64,000 bases of DNA from Melioribacteraceae bacterium. Its GTDB lineage: Bacteria > Bacteroidota > Ignavibacteria > Ignavibacteriales > Melioribacteraceae. The stretch covers positions 22,336 through 86,335 of the forward strand of contig BQMY01000086.1 in assembly GCA_022181065.1 (NCBI GenBank), given 5' to 3'. Below are positions 34,893 to 43,521 of the stretch, piece by piece (within the stretch, counting starts at the first letter, position 1; each line of letters begins with the position of its first letter). Below the pieces are notes generated by a model. That model saw only the letters and a program-made list of their open reading frames with translations. It searched no databases and was not told the origin of the DNA. The position numbers and the translations under genes are program-made.

Positions 34893-36247
34893 AAGTAAAC
34901 ACGCTCCCTGAACTCAAGTCCCAATTCTTTAGTTACAAATTTTTTGGCTTCTTCGGTATCTACATCGCTCATACCCACAATTGTCATCACCACGCGGGTA
35001 TAATTTTTCGCTTTTTTTACAAAATCGAGCATTTCTGCATGCATCTCGGGAGTTACGCGCATCAGACTAGCATATTGCTGCGGGTCAACAGAGTTTAGCG
35101 ACACAGAAATCGAATCAATAATGCCTTCAAATTCCGGAGTGATATCACGATGATTGATCACATTACCATGTCCGTTTGTATTGATCCTCGTTGTTCCACC
35201 ATTCTGTTTAACGTATGAAGCTACTTCCCTAATCACATCCCACCTGATTGTTGGCTCACCATAACCGCAGAAAACAATCTCTTTGTATTTGGTCGGGTCT
35301 CCAATTTCGGAGATATATTGCTCAACAGTGGGCTCTTCACTTTTTTTCATTTTAAGGTTATAACCTTTAATGACCGCATCGCCATCCTTATCACAAAAGA
35401 CACAGTGCGCGTTGCATCTGTTTGTGGTATTGATATAAAGCGATTCACCAATTCGGTATGTATAGGAAATTTCCGGTTTATTACCGATTCCAAACAGTTT
35501 GAATACATTATATGATGTTGTTCTCGCAACATCTTCAACTGTTAAATTTTGAACTTCCGCAATTTTTTCAGCAACCAGTTTTACATATGCTGGCTCATTT
35601 CTTTTTCCTCGATGCGGTACCGGTGTCATAAATGGCGAATCGGTTTCAAGCAGCAGGTCTTCAACATCAATATGTCTGAGGATTTCTCTTAACTCTTCAC
35701 GACTTTTAAAGGTGATATTCCCCGGAAAAGAGATCATATGGTTATATGTGATAAGCTCTTTTGCGTCCTCGAGAGACCCGGCGAAACAATGAAACTGAGC
35801 GCGGAGATCCTTATCACGATATGAGCGGATTATCTCCATCATATCTTCATTCGAATCCCGATTGTGAATAATAACCGGCAATCCAAGTTCCACCGCAAGA
35901 TCGAGCTGCTCCCTGAAAGCTTTGATCTGAACATCTTTTGGAGAAAAATCGTAATAATAATCCAGACCAATTTCACCTATCGCCACAACTTTGTCATGGG
36001 CGGCAAGTTCTTTTATTTTATCAATCCACGAGCTATCCCAATCTTTTGTATCATGGGGGTGAACTCCGGCAGCGGCAAAAATAAAATCATATTTGTCAGC
36101 GAGTTTTATGGCTTCGATCGATGTTTTAATATCGGTACCGGGAATGATTATATAATCAACTCCGGTGGTTCTTGCGCGAGTTAAAACATCATCGAGATCA
36201 TCCTGAAAATTATCAAAAAACATGTGTGCGTGAGTATCTGTGAACAT
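34889..36247 (-). CDS. TatD-family metal hydrolase fused to a radical SAM domain
   Basis: 452 residues, two complete domains. TatD amidohydrolase at 1-255: H6 and H8 in DTHAHMF, E92 in GEIGLDYYYD, H128 in IIHNRD, H153 in HCFAG and D203 in LETDSPFM are the metal site. Radical SAM at about 262-452: C278, C282 and C285 in CNAHCVFC bind the 4Fe-4S cluster, followed by FCGYGEPTIRWD, TNGHGN and SVSLNS. A small radical SAM protein is known to travel with TatD in many genomes; here it is fused. TatD proteins are 3'-5' DNases or related phosphoesterases, but the radical SAM reaction is unknown. First gene of an operon with dacB and prmA. Confidence 0.92.
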   Translation of the reverse strand: MFTDTHAHMFFDNFQDDLDDVLTRARTTGVDYIIIPGTDIKTSIEAIKLADKYDFIFAAAGVHPHDTKDWDSSWIDKIKELAAHDKVVAIGEIGLDYYYDFSPKDVQIKAFREQLDLAVELGLPVIIHNRDSNEDMMEIIRSYRDKDLRAQFHCFAGSLEDAKELITYNHMISFPGNITFKSREELREILRHIDVEDLLLETDSPFMTPVPHRGKRNEPAYVKLVAEKIAEVQNLTVEDVARTTSYNVFKLFGIGNKPEISYTYRIGESLYINTTNRCNAHCVFCDKDGDAVIKGYNLKMKKSEEPTVEQYISEIGDPTKYKEIVFCGYGEPTIRWDVIREVASYVKQNGGTTRINTNGHGNVINHRDITPEFEGIIDSISVSLNSVDPQQYASLMRVTPEMHAEMLDFVKKAKNYTRVVMTIVGMSDVDTEEAKKFVTKELGLEFRERVYF

Positions 36248-36268
36248 TTCAAAACCTTATATTAAAAA

Positions 36269-38428
36269 TCACATCACTATGTCCAAATTTAATGAAATAT
36301 TTCGTATTGGTGAAATATTCGCGATCATTTCAACATAGTTGTAGTTAAACAGGTTGTAAACATTTACCCCGATTCTACCCGGAATATTATACCTGAACAA
36401 CGCCGCGGAAAATCTCAGATCAAATGTTCGTATCTCTACACGGTTTTCACCATCAGCGACAAAACCAAAATCTATAAGTTCATCATCAATTTCATCAACC
36501 CTTGAGGAATACCTGAAATCAAATCCCGCTTCGAATATATCATAACGGTAGGTTGCCGAAAGATATAGCAGATGTTTGGGACGATATTTCAGGAATGAGC
36601 CCTCATCAAGGTCTTCGGTATCCAGAAAGGTATATCCTGTTTTAAAGTAAAAATCGCCCAGATTTAATCCTGATGAAAAATCAAATCCAGCGATTCTCGC
36701 GTTTGTCACGTTATCAAAATAAACGTATGGTTCGGTTAGATTTGTGGTATCCAGACTCGTTTCTATCAGGTCGAAGTAACGATTGTAGAAAATGGCGGCA
36801 TCGAGTTCAAGAAAATCTGTCGGAGAATAATTTACACCTGTTTCGATGGAATAATTACTTTCCGATTTTAGATTTGTATTTGGTCTGACGGTTAATCCGC
36901 TTGTGATCGTTGAAGTAAATGTCTCTGCCACCGACGGCGCCCTGAAGCCGGTACCGAAAAAGAGTCGGGCTGAAAGATTCTCAGCGAATTTATAATTGAC
37001 CCCTATTTTAGGCGAAACAGCCGATTCCTGGTTAAGATTTTTCCTTTTGTTAAAATCGTATCTTAAACCTGCGGTTAGAGTTACCGGGGCATCGAGCTTA
37101 TAATCGCCATGGATATAAACTCCAAAGCCATAAGCATCATTCTGCCCGAATATATTCGCGTTAACGGTAGCGTAATTTAGTTCAACTCCTGATACAAACA
37201 GCAAATTGTCGGACGCTTCGTAGTCAAACTGAAATTCGTTACGCATCTGTTTCGAATTTGAAGCATTAAGGCTTTCCGATCCATCCTTCCAGTAGCTGTG
37301 ATAAAAACTCAACCTGTTAGTAAATTTCAGTTTATTAGTTAGCTCCGAATTATATATCAGTCCGGTTAAAATTCTCTCGGAAGGTATCCGCTGACCCTGA
37401 TCCGCATCGGGCGGGACGAGCGCGTTATTAAGATTTTTCCAGAAATTAAATGTTCCTTTATCCTGCACATACCCGTTCGCGAGAAAAGTCAGATTATCAG
37501 ATTCACCAATAGGGTAACTCAGCTTAACATATCCGGCATATCTTTTTTTCCAGTCACCCTGACGATATCCCATATCTTCGGTACGGGTCAGTGAAAGCGC
37601 ATATCCGAGATTTCCGGAATTATTTGAGTGACCGACTGTTAATCCGTTAAAAAACCTGTTACTTTCGGACCAATCCCATTGTTCGTTAGCCGGTTTATCA
37701 TAAAACCCGCCGTATGTTCGCACAAAAGTAATTGGTGTACTGCCCGGTTTTTTAGTCAAAACATTCACAACACCGCCAATCGCGGAAGAACCGTATAGTG
37801 AAGAAGCGGCTCCCTTTATCACTTCAACTCGTTCTATTTCGGGCATTGGGAAAACTTCCCAGATAATTTCACCCGAGTCACCGGTGTACATTGGGATTCC
37901 ATCCAGCGCGACAAGAACGCGCGTCCCCGCTCCCCTGCTATATCCGCTGGAACCTCTGATGCTAACCTGATCGAGGGTCATGGAAACTCCCGGAACATAC
38001 CTCAGCGCATTATCAAGAGTAATAAAGTTTTTACGCTCTATCTCTCTGCTCTGCATCACAGCGGCGCTGACCGGTAATTCTTTAAGATTTTGTTCATGTT
38101 TTCCGGCTGTAACTACTACCGCATCAAAAAGAATAGTTTTCTCGTTCAGTATAATATTTAGTTTTGTATCTGAAGATAGGTTAACACTCTCCAATATTTT
38201 GCTCTCAAAACCTACAGCGGAAAACCTTATTGCATAGGTTCCTGCCTGAATACCATTTATTTCATAAAATCCATCACTATCAGTAGAAGCGCCATAATCA
38301 CTAAAAATTATATTCACACCCGGAACAGGGTAGCCGGAATCGTCCGTAACTCTTCCGGTCAATTCAACTTTGTTTTGCCCGAAAGCAGTAAACACCGATA
38401 AAATCAGAAGCGCAATAATTCTATTCAT
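36269..38428 (-). CDS. TonB-dependent outer-membrane receptor
   Basis: 719 residues. Signal peptide, then a carboxypeptidase-regulatory-like beta domain (ELTGRVTDDSGYPVPGVNI) to about residue 100. Next come the plug domain, with AAVMQSREIERKNF and the conserved VEVIKGAASSLYGSSAIGG, and a 22-strand-type barrel ending in NLFNYNYVEM. A good SD (GGGAGG) precedes the ATG. The start overlaps the end of a small lipoprotein gene by eight bases, so they are coupled and likely act as an uptake pair. No riboswitch or Fur-like box was recognised upstream. Substrate unknown; colicin/vitamin/metal-type receptors are closest in style. Confidence 0.9.
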   Translation of the reverse strand: MNRIIALLILSVFTAFGQNKVELTGRVTDDSGYPVPGVNIIFSDYGASTDSDGFYEINGIQAGTYAIRFSAVGFESKILESVNLSSDTKLNIILNEKTILFDAVVVTAGKHEQNLKELPVSAAVMQSREIERKNFITLDNALRYVPGVSMTLDQVSIRGSSGYSRGAGTRVLVALDGIPMYTGDSGEIIWEVFPMPEIERVEVIKGAASSLYGSSAIGGVVNVLTKKPGSTPITFVRTYGGFYDKPANEQWDWSESNRFFNGLTVGHSNNSGNLGYALSLTRTEDMGYRQGDWKKRYAGYVKLSYPIGESDNLTFLANGYVQDKGTFNFWKNLNNALVPPDADQGQRIPSERILTGLIYNSELTNKLKFTNRLSFYHSYWKDGSESLNASNSKQMRNEFQFDYEASDNLLFVSGVELNYATVNANIFGQNDAYGFGVYIHGDYKLDAPVTLTAGLRYDFNKRKNLNQESAVSPKIGVNYKFAENLSARLFFGTGFRAPSVAETFTSTITSGLTVRPNTNLKSESNYSIETGVNYSPTDFLELDAAIFYNRYFDLIETSLDTTNLTEPYVYFDNVTNARIAGFDFSSGLNLGDFYFKTGYTFLDTEDLDEGSFLKYRPKHLLYLSATYRYDIFEAGFDFRYSSRVDEIDDELIDFGFVADGENRVEIRTFDLRFSAALFRYNIPGRIGVNVYNLFNYNYVEMIANISPIRNISLNLDIVM

Positions 38429-38924
38429 TTATACCTCCCGGTGGTTGAACGGGCGGGTTATTAAAATCACAAACTATATCAATATCCCTCAAAAAAGTGC
38501 CTGGTGGAACAACAATTTTCTCCGGTTCTCCCACAGGATTGCTCCATAATCCAACTACCTTCCAGTCAGCGCGATTGAGGGAGAGTGCGGGAGTATTGCT
38601 TTGGGCAACAGCGAAATAAGAGTATTCTTCGGCCTGGATATTTTCTAGTGTAGCTTCATCAAGGGTGCTATATTCGTATTCAGAAACACCGAATGGAATT
38701 TCGAGACTCACATAACGTAAGTTCAATGCGTTAAAATCGGACTGTGATTTTAGCGAATCCTTGAAAATTACTATATGGGTGCGGGTTACGTCGGGAGACC
38801 AACTGCCTGTAAACGTTATGGTTCCCGATATTCCGGGGTCTTCAATATTGTCTCCTTCAGGAGCCAGACCTGTATCACACGAAACCAATACTACAATGAA
38901 GGTGAAAAGTAGTAATTTTTTCAT
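38421..38924 (-). CDS. small lipoprotein paired with TonB receptor
   Basis: 167 residues from the ATG at 38924. The lipoprotein signal MKKLLLFTFIVVLVSC ends in a lipid-attachment Cys, then a linker (TGLAPEGDNIEDPG) leads into an Ig-like beta domain (GTITFTGSWSPDVTRTHIVIF) that ends FNNPPVQPPGGINE. It overlaps the TonB receptor by eight bases. Surface-exposed lipoproteins of this sort often capture ligand for the receptor, which is inference. No known family recognised. Confidence 0.7.
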   Translation of the reverse strand: MKKLLLFTFIVVLVSCDTGLAPEGDNIEDPGISGTITFTGSWSPDVTRTHIVIFKDSLKSQSDFNALNLRYVSLEIPFGVSEYEYSTLDEATLENIQAEEYSYFAVAQSNTPALSLNRADWKVVGLWSNPVGEPEKIVVPPGTFLRDIDIVCDFNNPPVQPPGGINE

Positions 38925-39001
38925 AATCACCGATTTTTATGAACAATATAATAAAAACAGAAAGGAGATAAAATGGCTGAAATTAGTGATCAATTCCTGT
39001 A

Positions 39002-39970
39002 TTAAAGCCACGGAAGTTTGTCGAGATCAACGTTGCCTCCGGAAATGATAACCGCAACTTTTTTCCCCCGGAAATTTTCCCGCTCTTTATATAGTGCAGC
39101 CAAAGGAACCGCCGATGAAGGTTCGATAATTATTTTCATTCTCTCCCACACGAGGCGCATTGCGGAGATGATCTCATTTTCCTCTACCAATACAATTCTC
39201 TCCAGCAATTCACCAAGAATTGAAAATGTTTTTGGAGACAGACTCGTAAGCAATCCATCGGAAATAGTTTTGGGATTTACTGATGGATGAATTTTCCCGT
39301 CACGCAGGGAGCGATATGCGTCATCCGCTCCGGCGGGTTCGCAACCAATAACTCTTGTTTTAGATGAAAAATAATTGGCGCTTAGGCACGATCCCGAAGC
39401 CAATCCGCCACCACCAACCGGTACAAAAATAAAGTCGGTTCCCGGTTTTTCTTCCAGAATTTCCTTGGCTGCTGTTGCTTGTCCTGCAATTATTGAATAG
39501 TTATCATACGGATGAATGAAAAGGGCATTTTCTTTTTCCACTACTTCTGCAAGAGTATCTTCACGCGCTTTCTGATTTGGTTCACAAAAAATAACTTCCG
39601 CTCCATAACTCTTAACTGCTTTAACTTTTATCTTCGGTGCAGTATTAGGCATTACAATAAATGCTTTAGCACCTCTTAATTTTGCCGCTAAAGCGAGTGC
39701 CCCGGCATGATTACCCGATGAGTGAGTTGCGACCCCATGTTCAAGATACGATTCATCAAGTCCCATTACCACGTTTGACGCACCCCTGAATTTAAAAGCA
39801 CCTGCTTTCTGGAAGTTCTCGGCTTTAAAATATATTTCACATCCAACCATTTCGTTAATAGCTGTAGAGCTGAGTAGTGGTGTTTTTTTACCGTGAAAAA
39901 GCACTCTTTCATGAGCCGAAATAATATTATCTCTTGAAGGTCGTACTGATAAGAAGGGGGAATTATTCAT
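39002..39970 (-). CDS. PLP-dependent threonine/serine dehydratase-like enzyme
   Basis: 322 residues from the ATG at 39970 (MNNSPFLSVRPS); the upstream open frame overlaps the TetR gene and is not conserved-looking. Fold-type II PLP enzyme with KAGAFKFRGASNV, where the second Lys is expected to bind PLP, SSGNHAGALALAA, and the phosphate-binding loop GGGGLASG. No C-terminal ACT regulatory domain, so it is the short catabolic-threonine-dehydratase or serine-racemase type rather than IlvA. The start overlaps the TetR gene stop by eight bases. Confidence 0.85.
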   Translation of the reverse strand: MNNSPFLSVRPSRDNIISAHERVLFHGKKTPLLSSTAINEMVGCEIYFKAENFQKAGAFKFRGASNVVMGLDESYLEHGVATHSSGNHAGALALAAKLRGAKAFIVMPNTAPKIKVKAVKSYGAEVIFCEPNQKAREDTLAEVVEKENALFIHPYDNYSIIAGQATAAKEILEEKPGTDFIFVPVGGGGLASGSCLSANYFSSKTRVIGCEPAGADDAYRSLRDGKIHPSVNPKTISDGLLTSLSPKTFSILGELLERIVLVEENEIISAMRLVWERMKIIIEPSSAVPLAALYKERENFRGKKVAVIISGGNVDLDKLPWL

Positions 39971-40598
39971 AAAACATATCCGGATTTTTAACATTATCCC
40001 AGAAAAATCCCAGATGCGAAAGAGCCATATCCTGAACATATGTAAAATCTGAATTCGATACCGGCAAGAGGTTTTCAATTCTGTTCATAAATAATGGTGT
40101 AATAAATTCATTCGCCAAAATAACAGGATCTATCGGCTCAATAAATTGATGATTGATCATCTCTTCAAAAATCATCCACCAGAGTGAACGCGCATCATTC
40201 ATATAATATGAAAGCGTTAGAATATTCTGCTCAAATACAATCGGCTGGTTGTTAAGCAAAAGTTTAAGGTAAAAACGATCTCCTTTGCTATCCCACTTTT
40301 TAACAAGTTTTAATACAAAAGACCTTAAAAAGTTGTAGGGACTGGTTAAATCATCCATCAAATCGTTTGTAATCAGGTTTGAGCCTGAAGTATTCGGACC
40401 GTAATAATCACAGACTTCTTCAAGCAATGTTGTTTTATCACGAAATATCTTACGGAATTCCTCTTCGGTGATTTGTAATTTTTCAACCAACATCGATGTA
40501 GTGGTTTTGTTCAGACCATTTACAGCAAATACTTCTACTGCCGAAAGCAGCATTAAACGTTGCTCTAAAATTTTTTCAGTCTCTTTTTGAGGAATCAT
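39963..40598 (-). CDS. TetR/AcrR-family transcriptional regulator
   Basis: 211 residues from the ATG at 40598 (MIPQKETEKILEQRL); an in-frame start at 40643 would overlap the upstream gene by 68 bases and is less likely. The N-terminal helix-turn-helix reads SAVEVFAVNGLNKTTTSMLVEKLQITEEEFRKIFRD in pieces, the usual TetR pattern. The C-terminal ligand domain is unlike common families. It lies between the YdjM-like gene and the dehydratase gene, both overlapping, so it may control this small operon. Ligand unknown. Confidence 0.8.
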   Translation of the reverse strand: MIPQKETEKILEQRLMLLSAVEVFAVNGLNKTTTSMLVEKLQITEEEFRKIFRDKTTLLEEVCDYYGPNTSGSNLITNDLMDDLTSPYNFLRSFVLKLVKKWDSKGDRFYLKLLLNNQPIVFEQNILTLSYYMNDARSLWWMIFEEMINHQFIEPIDPVILANEFITPLFMNRIENLLPVSNSDFTYVQDMALSHLGFFWDNVKNPDMFYE

Positions 40599-41640
40599 GC
40601 CTTTCTTCTGTGATTTCACCGTAACTATTAACTTTTTGACCAATTATACGATATAAAAAGTCATGTATTAATTTACTGTTTAATTTCATTCCGTCAAATG
40701 ATCTCGCGATACTTAAATTTTCACCCCGTATCAATTTGAATGAAAACACGTAGTTAGCATTACTATTATTCCACCCCCCTATTGTACCAAAACGAATATC
40801 ATTGAAATATAAATTCTCTTCGTCAGAGGTTATCGAATAGTAACCGTTAGAAAACCATTTTAACTTTTTAACTGGTTCGGTATCTTCGAGACCTGCTAAC
40901 TTGTGCCGATTAGTGGGAATATAAGTAAATTCAAGATTAGCCGTATCATCAAACCATGAATAGTAGGTTTCGTAGTACCCGTCTTCTGCCTCAAACAATC
41001 CCCTCCATAAAAAATTGTTAAACGGAGTAGGCGCGCTCATATATCTTGAATATTCAATATTATTCGATTTGGCGGCAGATTCAAATACTGAATTAATATA
41101 TTGCTTATTCACCACTGTGAACATGAGATAGAACGAACTTATTCCCAAGGCGAAATAGTTCAGCCTCAGCCTCCGTGTGCTCCCCTTTTTGAAGAACATC
41201 AATGCCACAACCAAACCAAGAAATGGCAAGGTATAGAATGGATCAATAACGAAAATCGTATTCCATGAAACTCTGAAATCGCTAAATGGATTAAATATCT
41301 GCGTACCGTAATTTGTGAACGAATCGAGCATAAAATGTGTGATAATTCCCCAGAAAAATAGTGAGGTCCAGTCCCAAAAATTAGCTTCAGATTTTTTATA
41401 AATTTTCCAAAGCAGATATCCGAAAAGTGGGGCGAATAAAAAAGCGAACGCGAATGAATGTGAAAATCCTCGGTGGATTGACAATCTTGCGGTCTCGGAA
41501 ACAAGCGGGTTAAACATTACATCCAGATCGGGTATTGTTCCTGCGACTGCGCCCCAGAATACTGCTTTGTTACCCAATTTTTTACCGGCGACAAGTTCAC
41601 CGACCGACGCGCCAAGTACAATTTGTGTTAGAGAGTCCAT
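40576..41640 (-). CDS. YdjM/DUF457-type membrane-bound metal-dependent hydrolase
   Basis: 354 residues. Starts MDSLTQIVLGASVGE, the standard N-terminus of this family, then GTIPDLDV, HRGFSHSF with two His ligands and HFMLDSFTNYGTQ. These His and Asp residues are thought to bind metal near the membrane face. Four or so transmembrane helices, then a soluble C-terminal domain of about 150 residues. In E. coli the family member YdjM is LexA-controlled; no LexA box was recognised here. The substrate is not established. Overlaps the TetR gene by 23 bases. Confidence 0.85.
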   Translation of the reverse strand: MDSLTQIVLGASVGELVAGKKLGNKAVFWGAVAGTIPDLDVMFNPLVSETARLSIHRGFSHSFAFAFLFAPLFGYLLWKIYKKSEANFWDWTSLFFWGIITHFMLDSFTNYGTQIFNPFSDFRVSWNTIFVIDPFYTLPFLGLVVALMFFKKGSTRRLRLNYFALGISSFYLMFTVVNKQYINSVFESAAKSNNIEYSRYMSAPTPFNNFLWRGLFEAEDGYYETYYSWFDDTANLEFTYIPTNRHKLAGLEDTEPVKKLKWFSNGYYSITSDEENLYFNDIRFGTIGGWNNSNANYVFSFKLIRGENLSIARSFDGMKLNSKLIHDFLYRIIGQKVNSYGEITEERHDSSKRD

Positions 41641-41755
41641 ATCCTTTTATATTTTGTCTTAAAAACTGAATAATCGGCTTATTAGTTCAATCACAGGTTT
41701 GAAACTCACTGAGAATCTTGTAATTTGCATAAGACGAAAAAACAAGGGGTCTGGT

Positions 41756-42736
41756 TTGAAACAAGTTATCTTTTTGCTACTGACAATTCTCATTTTTGCG
41801 TGTGACTCAACACAGGAAAAAAAATACGAATTCGGACTCGTAATTCATGGTGGCGCAGGGACAATTTATCGCGGCAGATTTTCACCTGAGGAAGAAGCGG
41901 AATATATCGATAAACTTAATGAAGCGCTCGAAGCAGGTTATGTAATGCTGGAGAATGGCGGTAATGCAGTCGCTACAGTGGAGCGTGTGATAAATATTCT
42001 CGAAGATTCTCCCCTCTTTAATGCGGGTAAAGGCGCTGTTTTTAACGCGGAAGGGTTGAACGAACTCGACGCAAGCATAATGGATGGCGCAACAATGAAC
42101 GCAGGCGCGGTAGGGGGAATCACAAAAATTAAAAATCCCATATCGCTTGCCCGTGAGGTAATGGAAAAATCTCCACATGTTATGATGGTTGGTGATGGCG
42201 CGGAAAAATTTGCCTCTGAAATAGGTATGCCATTTGTCGATCCTACATACTTTTTTGATAATCAACGTTGGGAAGAACTTCAAAACATTAGAAAATCAGA
42301 AGCAGAAGAAGCTGATAAAAAAATGGGCACTGTCGGATGCGCCGTACTTGATAAATATGGCAATCTTGCCGCAGGAACCTCAACCGGCGGGATGACAAAC
42401 AAAAAATATGGAAGAATTGGCGACTCACCAATTATAGGCGCCGGAACGTATGCAGATAATTCAACTTGTGCTATTTCTGCTACCGGTCATGGCGAATTTT
42501 TTATCCGGAATGTCGTTACTTATGATATCTCCGCAAGAATGAAATACCTTGAAGAGACACTTCAAGTAGCAGCCAACTATGTAATAAATGATAAGCTGGC
42601 AAAAATAACAGCAAAGGGAGGTGTTATCTCCATTGACAAATACGGAAATGTCGCTATGCCATTCAATACAGAGGGAATGTTCAGGGGATACAAAAGAAGC
42701 GGTGAAGACGCAGTGATACTCCTTTACAAAGAATGA
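41756..42736 (+). CDS. isoaspartyl peptidase / L-asparaginase type 2 (lipoprotein form)
   Basis: 326 residues from a TTG start at 41756, chosen because an SD-like AAGGGG lies 6 bases upstream and because the product then begins with a lipoprotein signal, KQVIFLLLTILIFACDS. The open frame also extends to a TTG at 41699. Ntn-hydrolase precursor: VIHGGAGTIYRG at the N-terminus, autocatalytic cleavage expected before the Thr in MGTVGCAVLDKYGNLAAGTS near residue 192, then GGMTNKKYGRIGDSP and the ATGHGEFFIR loop. It removes isoaspartyl dipeptides or asparagine; a lipid anchor would place it in the periplasm. Confidence 0.9.
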   Translation: MKQVIFLLLTILIFACDSTQEKKYEFGLVIHGGAGTIYRGRFSPEEEAEYIDKLNEALEAGYVMLENGGNAVATVERVINILEDSPLFNAGKGAVFNAEGLNELDASIMDGATMNAGAVGGITKIKNPISLAREVMEKSPHVMMVGDGAEKFASEIGMPFVDPTYFFDNQRWEELQNIRKSEAEEADKKMGTVGCAVLDKYGNLAAGTSTGGMTNKKYGRIGDSPIIGAGTYADNSTCAISATGHGEFFIRNVVTYDISARMKYLEETLQVAANYVINDKLAKITAKGGVISIDKYGNVAMPFNTEGMFRGYKRSGEDAVILLYKE

Positions 42737-42904
42737 GAAAGATTGTCAGAACCAGCCTATTTTTTTCCGGTGGTTGAGTTTAGTTATTCATTGTTCAACT
42801 CTGGCATTCCGTTTTCACCAGACCGATATGAAAAGTATTATCGTCATGCTCGCGCAGACATTAAACGGAAATGGAAAATCAATGCGCATAAAATAGTGTT
42901 TTTA

Positions 42905-43467
42905 ACCCTCCATTTAATAAAGTTTATCCCGTGAAGCGGGACGAGGGTTCGCCGTGGCGGAGGGGTGGGTTCTGGTTGCGGTATTGCGACTATATAACAT
43001 CTCTGGATTCCTGCCTTCGCAGGAATGACAACATTTTTTATTGGGTAGATAATAGCAGTGCCACAGGGTGTTCATATTTCAATCTCAAATTTATTGCAAA
43101 GTGGAGCTTAGAGTGGAAAAAAGATGGATAGGAAATAGTCCCCCTTCTCATATTGATAGGAGCCTGTGCGCCGAGGCGTGAAGGGGCAAGGGGTTGAGGT
43201 CAGTTTTTCAATTTCAATATCTCTGGATTCCTGCCTTCGCAGGAATGACAACGTTTTTATTGGGTAGATAATAGCAGTGCCATTGGGTGTTCATATTTCA
43301 ATCTCAAATTTATTGCAAAGTGGAGCTTAGGGTGGAAAAAGATGGATAGGAAATAGTTCCCCTTCTCATATTGATAGGAGCCTGTGCGCCGAGGCGTGAA
43401 GGAGTTAGGGGTTGAGGTCAGTTTATGCATTTTTGACGATTTGGATTCCTGCCTTCGCAGGAATGAC
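42905..43467. repeat. C-A-F-E-A-F-E-A composite repeat field
   Basis: Starts with C (42909-42974), including the nested CCCGTGAAGCGGG and GCCGTGGCGG inserts. Then A (43003-43029), F (about 43030-43125), E (43140-43206), and a tandem second round A (43223-43249), F, E (43359-43424), A (43441-43467). The tandem period is 220 bases. The E loops carry the insertion CCTGTGCGCCGAGGCG. It lies between the convergent isoaspartyl peptidase and amidase genes; the rest of that gap (42737-42904) shows nothing recognisable. Confidence 0.9.
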
Positions 43468-43521
43468 AACAATTTTATTTGGACTTTATTCTGGCTCAAA
43501 ACAGCCAGCTACTTAAAAAAC

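Noticed and set aside
36269..38930. B12 or other riboswitch before the TonB receptor and lipoprotein
   Set aside because: The gap upstream of 38930 is only about 70 bases and no conserved riboswitch core could be seen.
39971..40078. N-terminal extension of the PLP dehydratase
   Set aside because: It lies inside the TetR gene in another frame and is rich in Ile, Arg and Trp unlike the family; MNNSPF at 39970 is preferred.
42743..43499. Short ORFs at 42743-42934, 42931-43131 and 43257-43499
   Set aside because: Translations of the C, A, F and E repeats or of AT-rich spacer; no SD and no protein-like composition.
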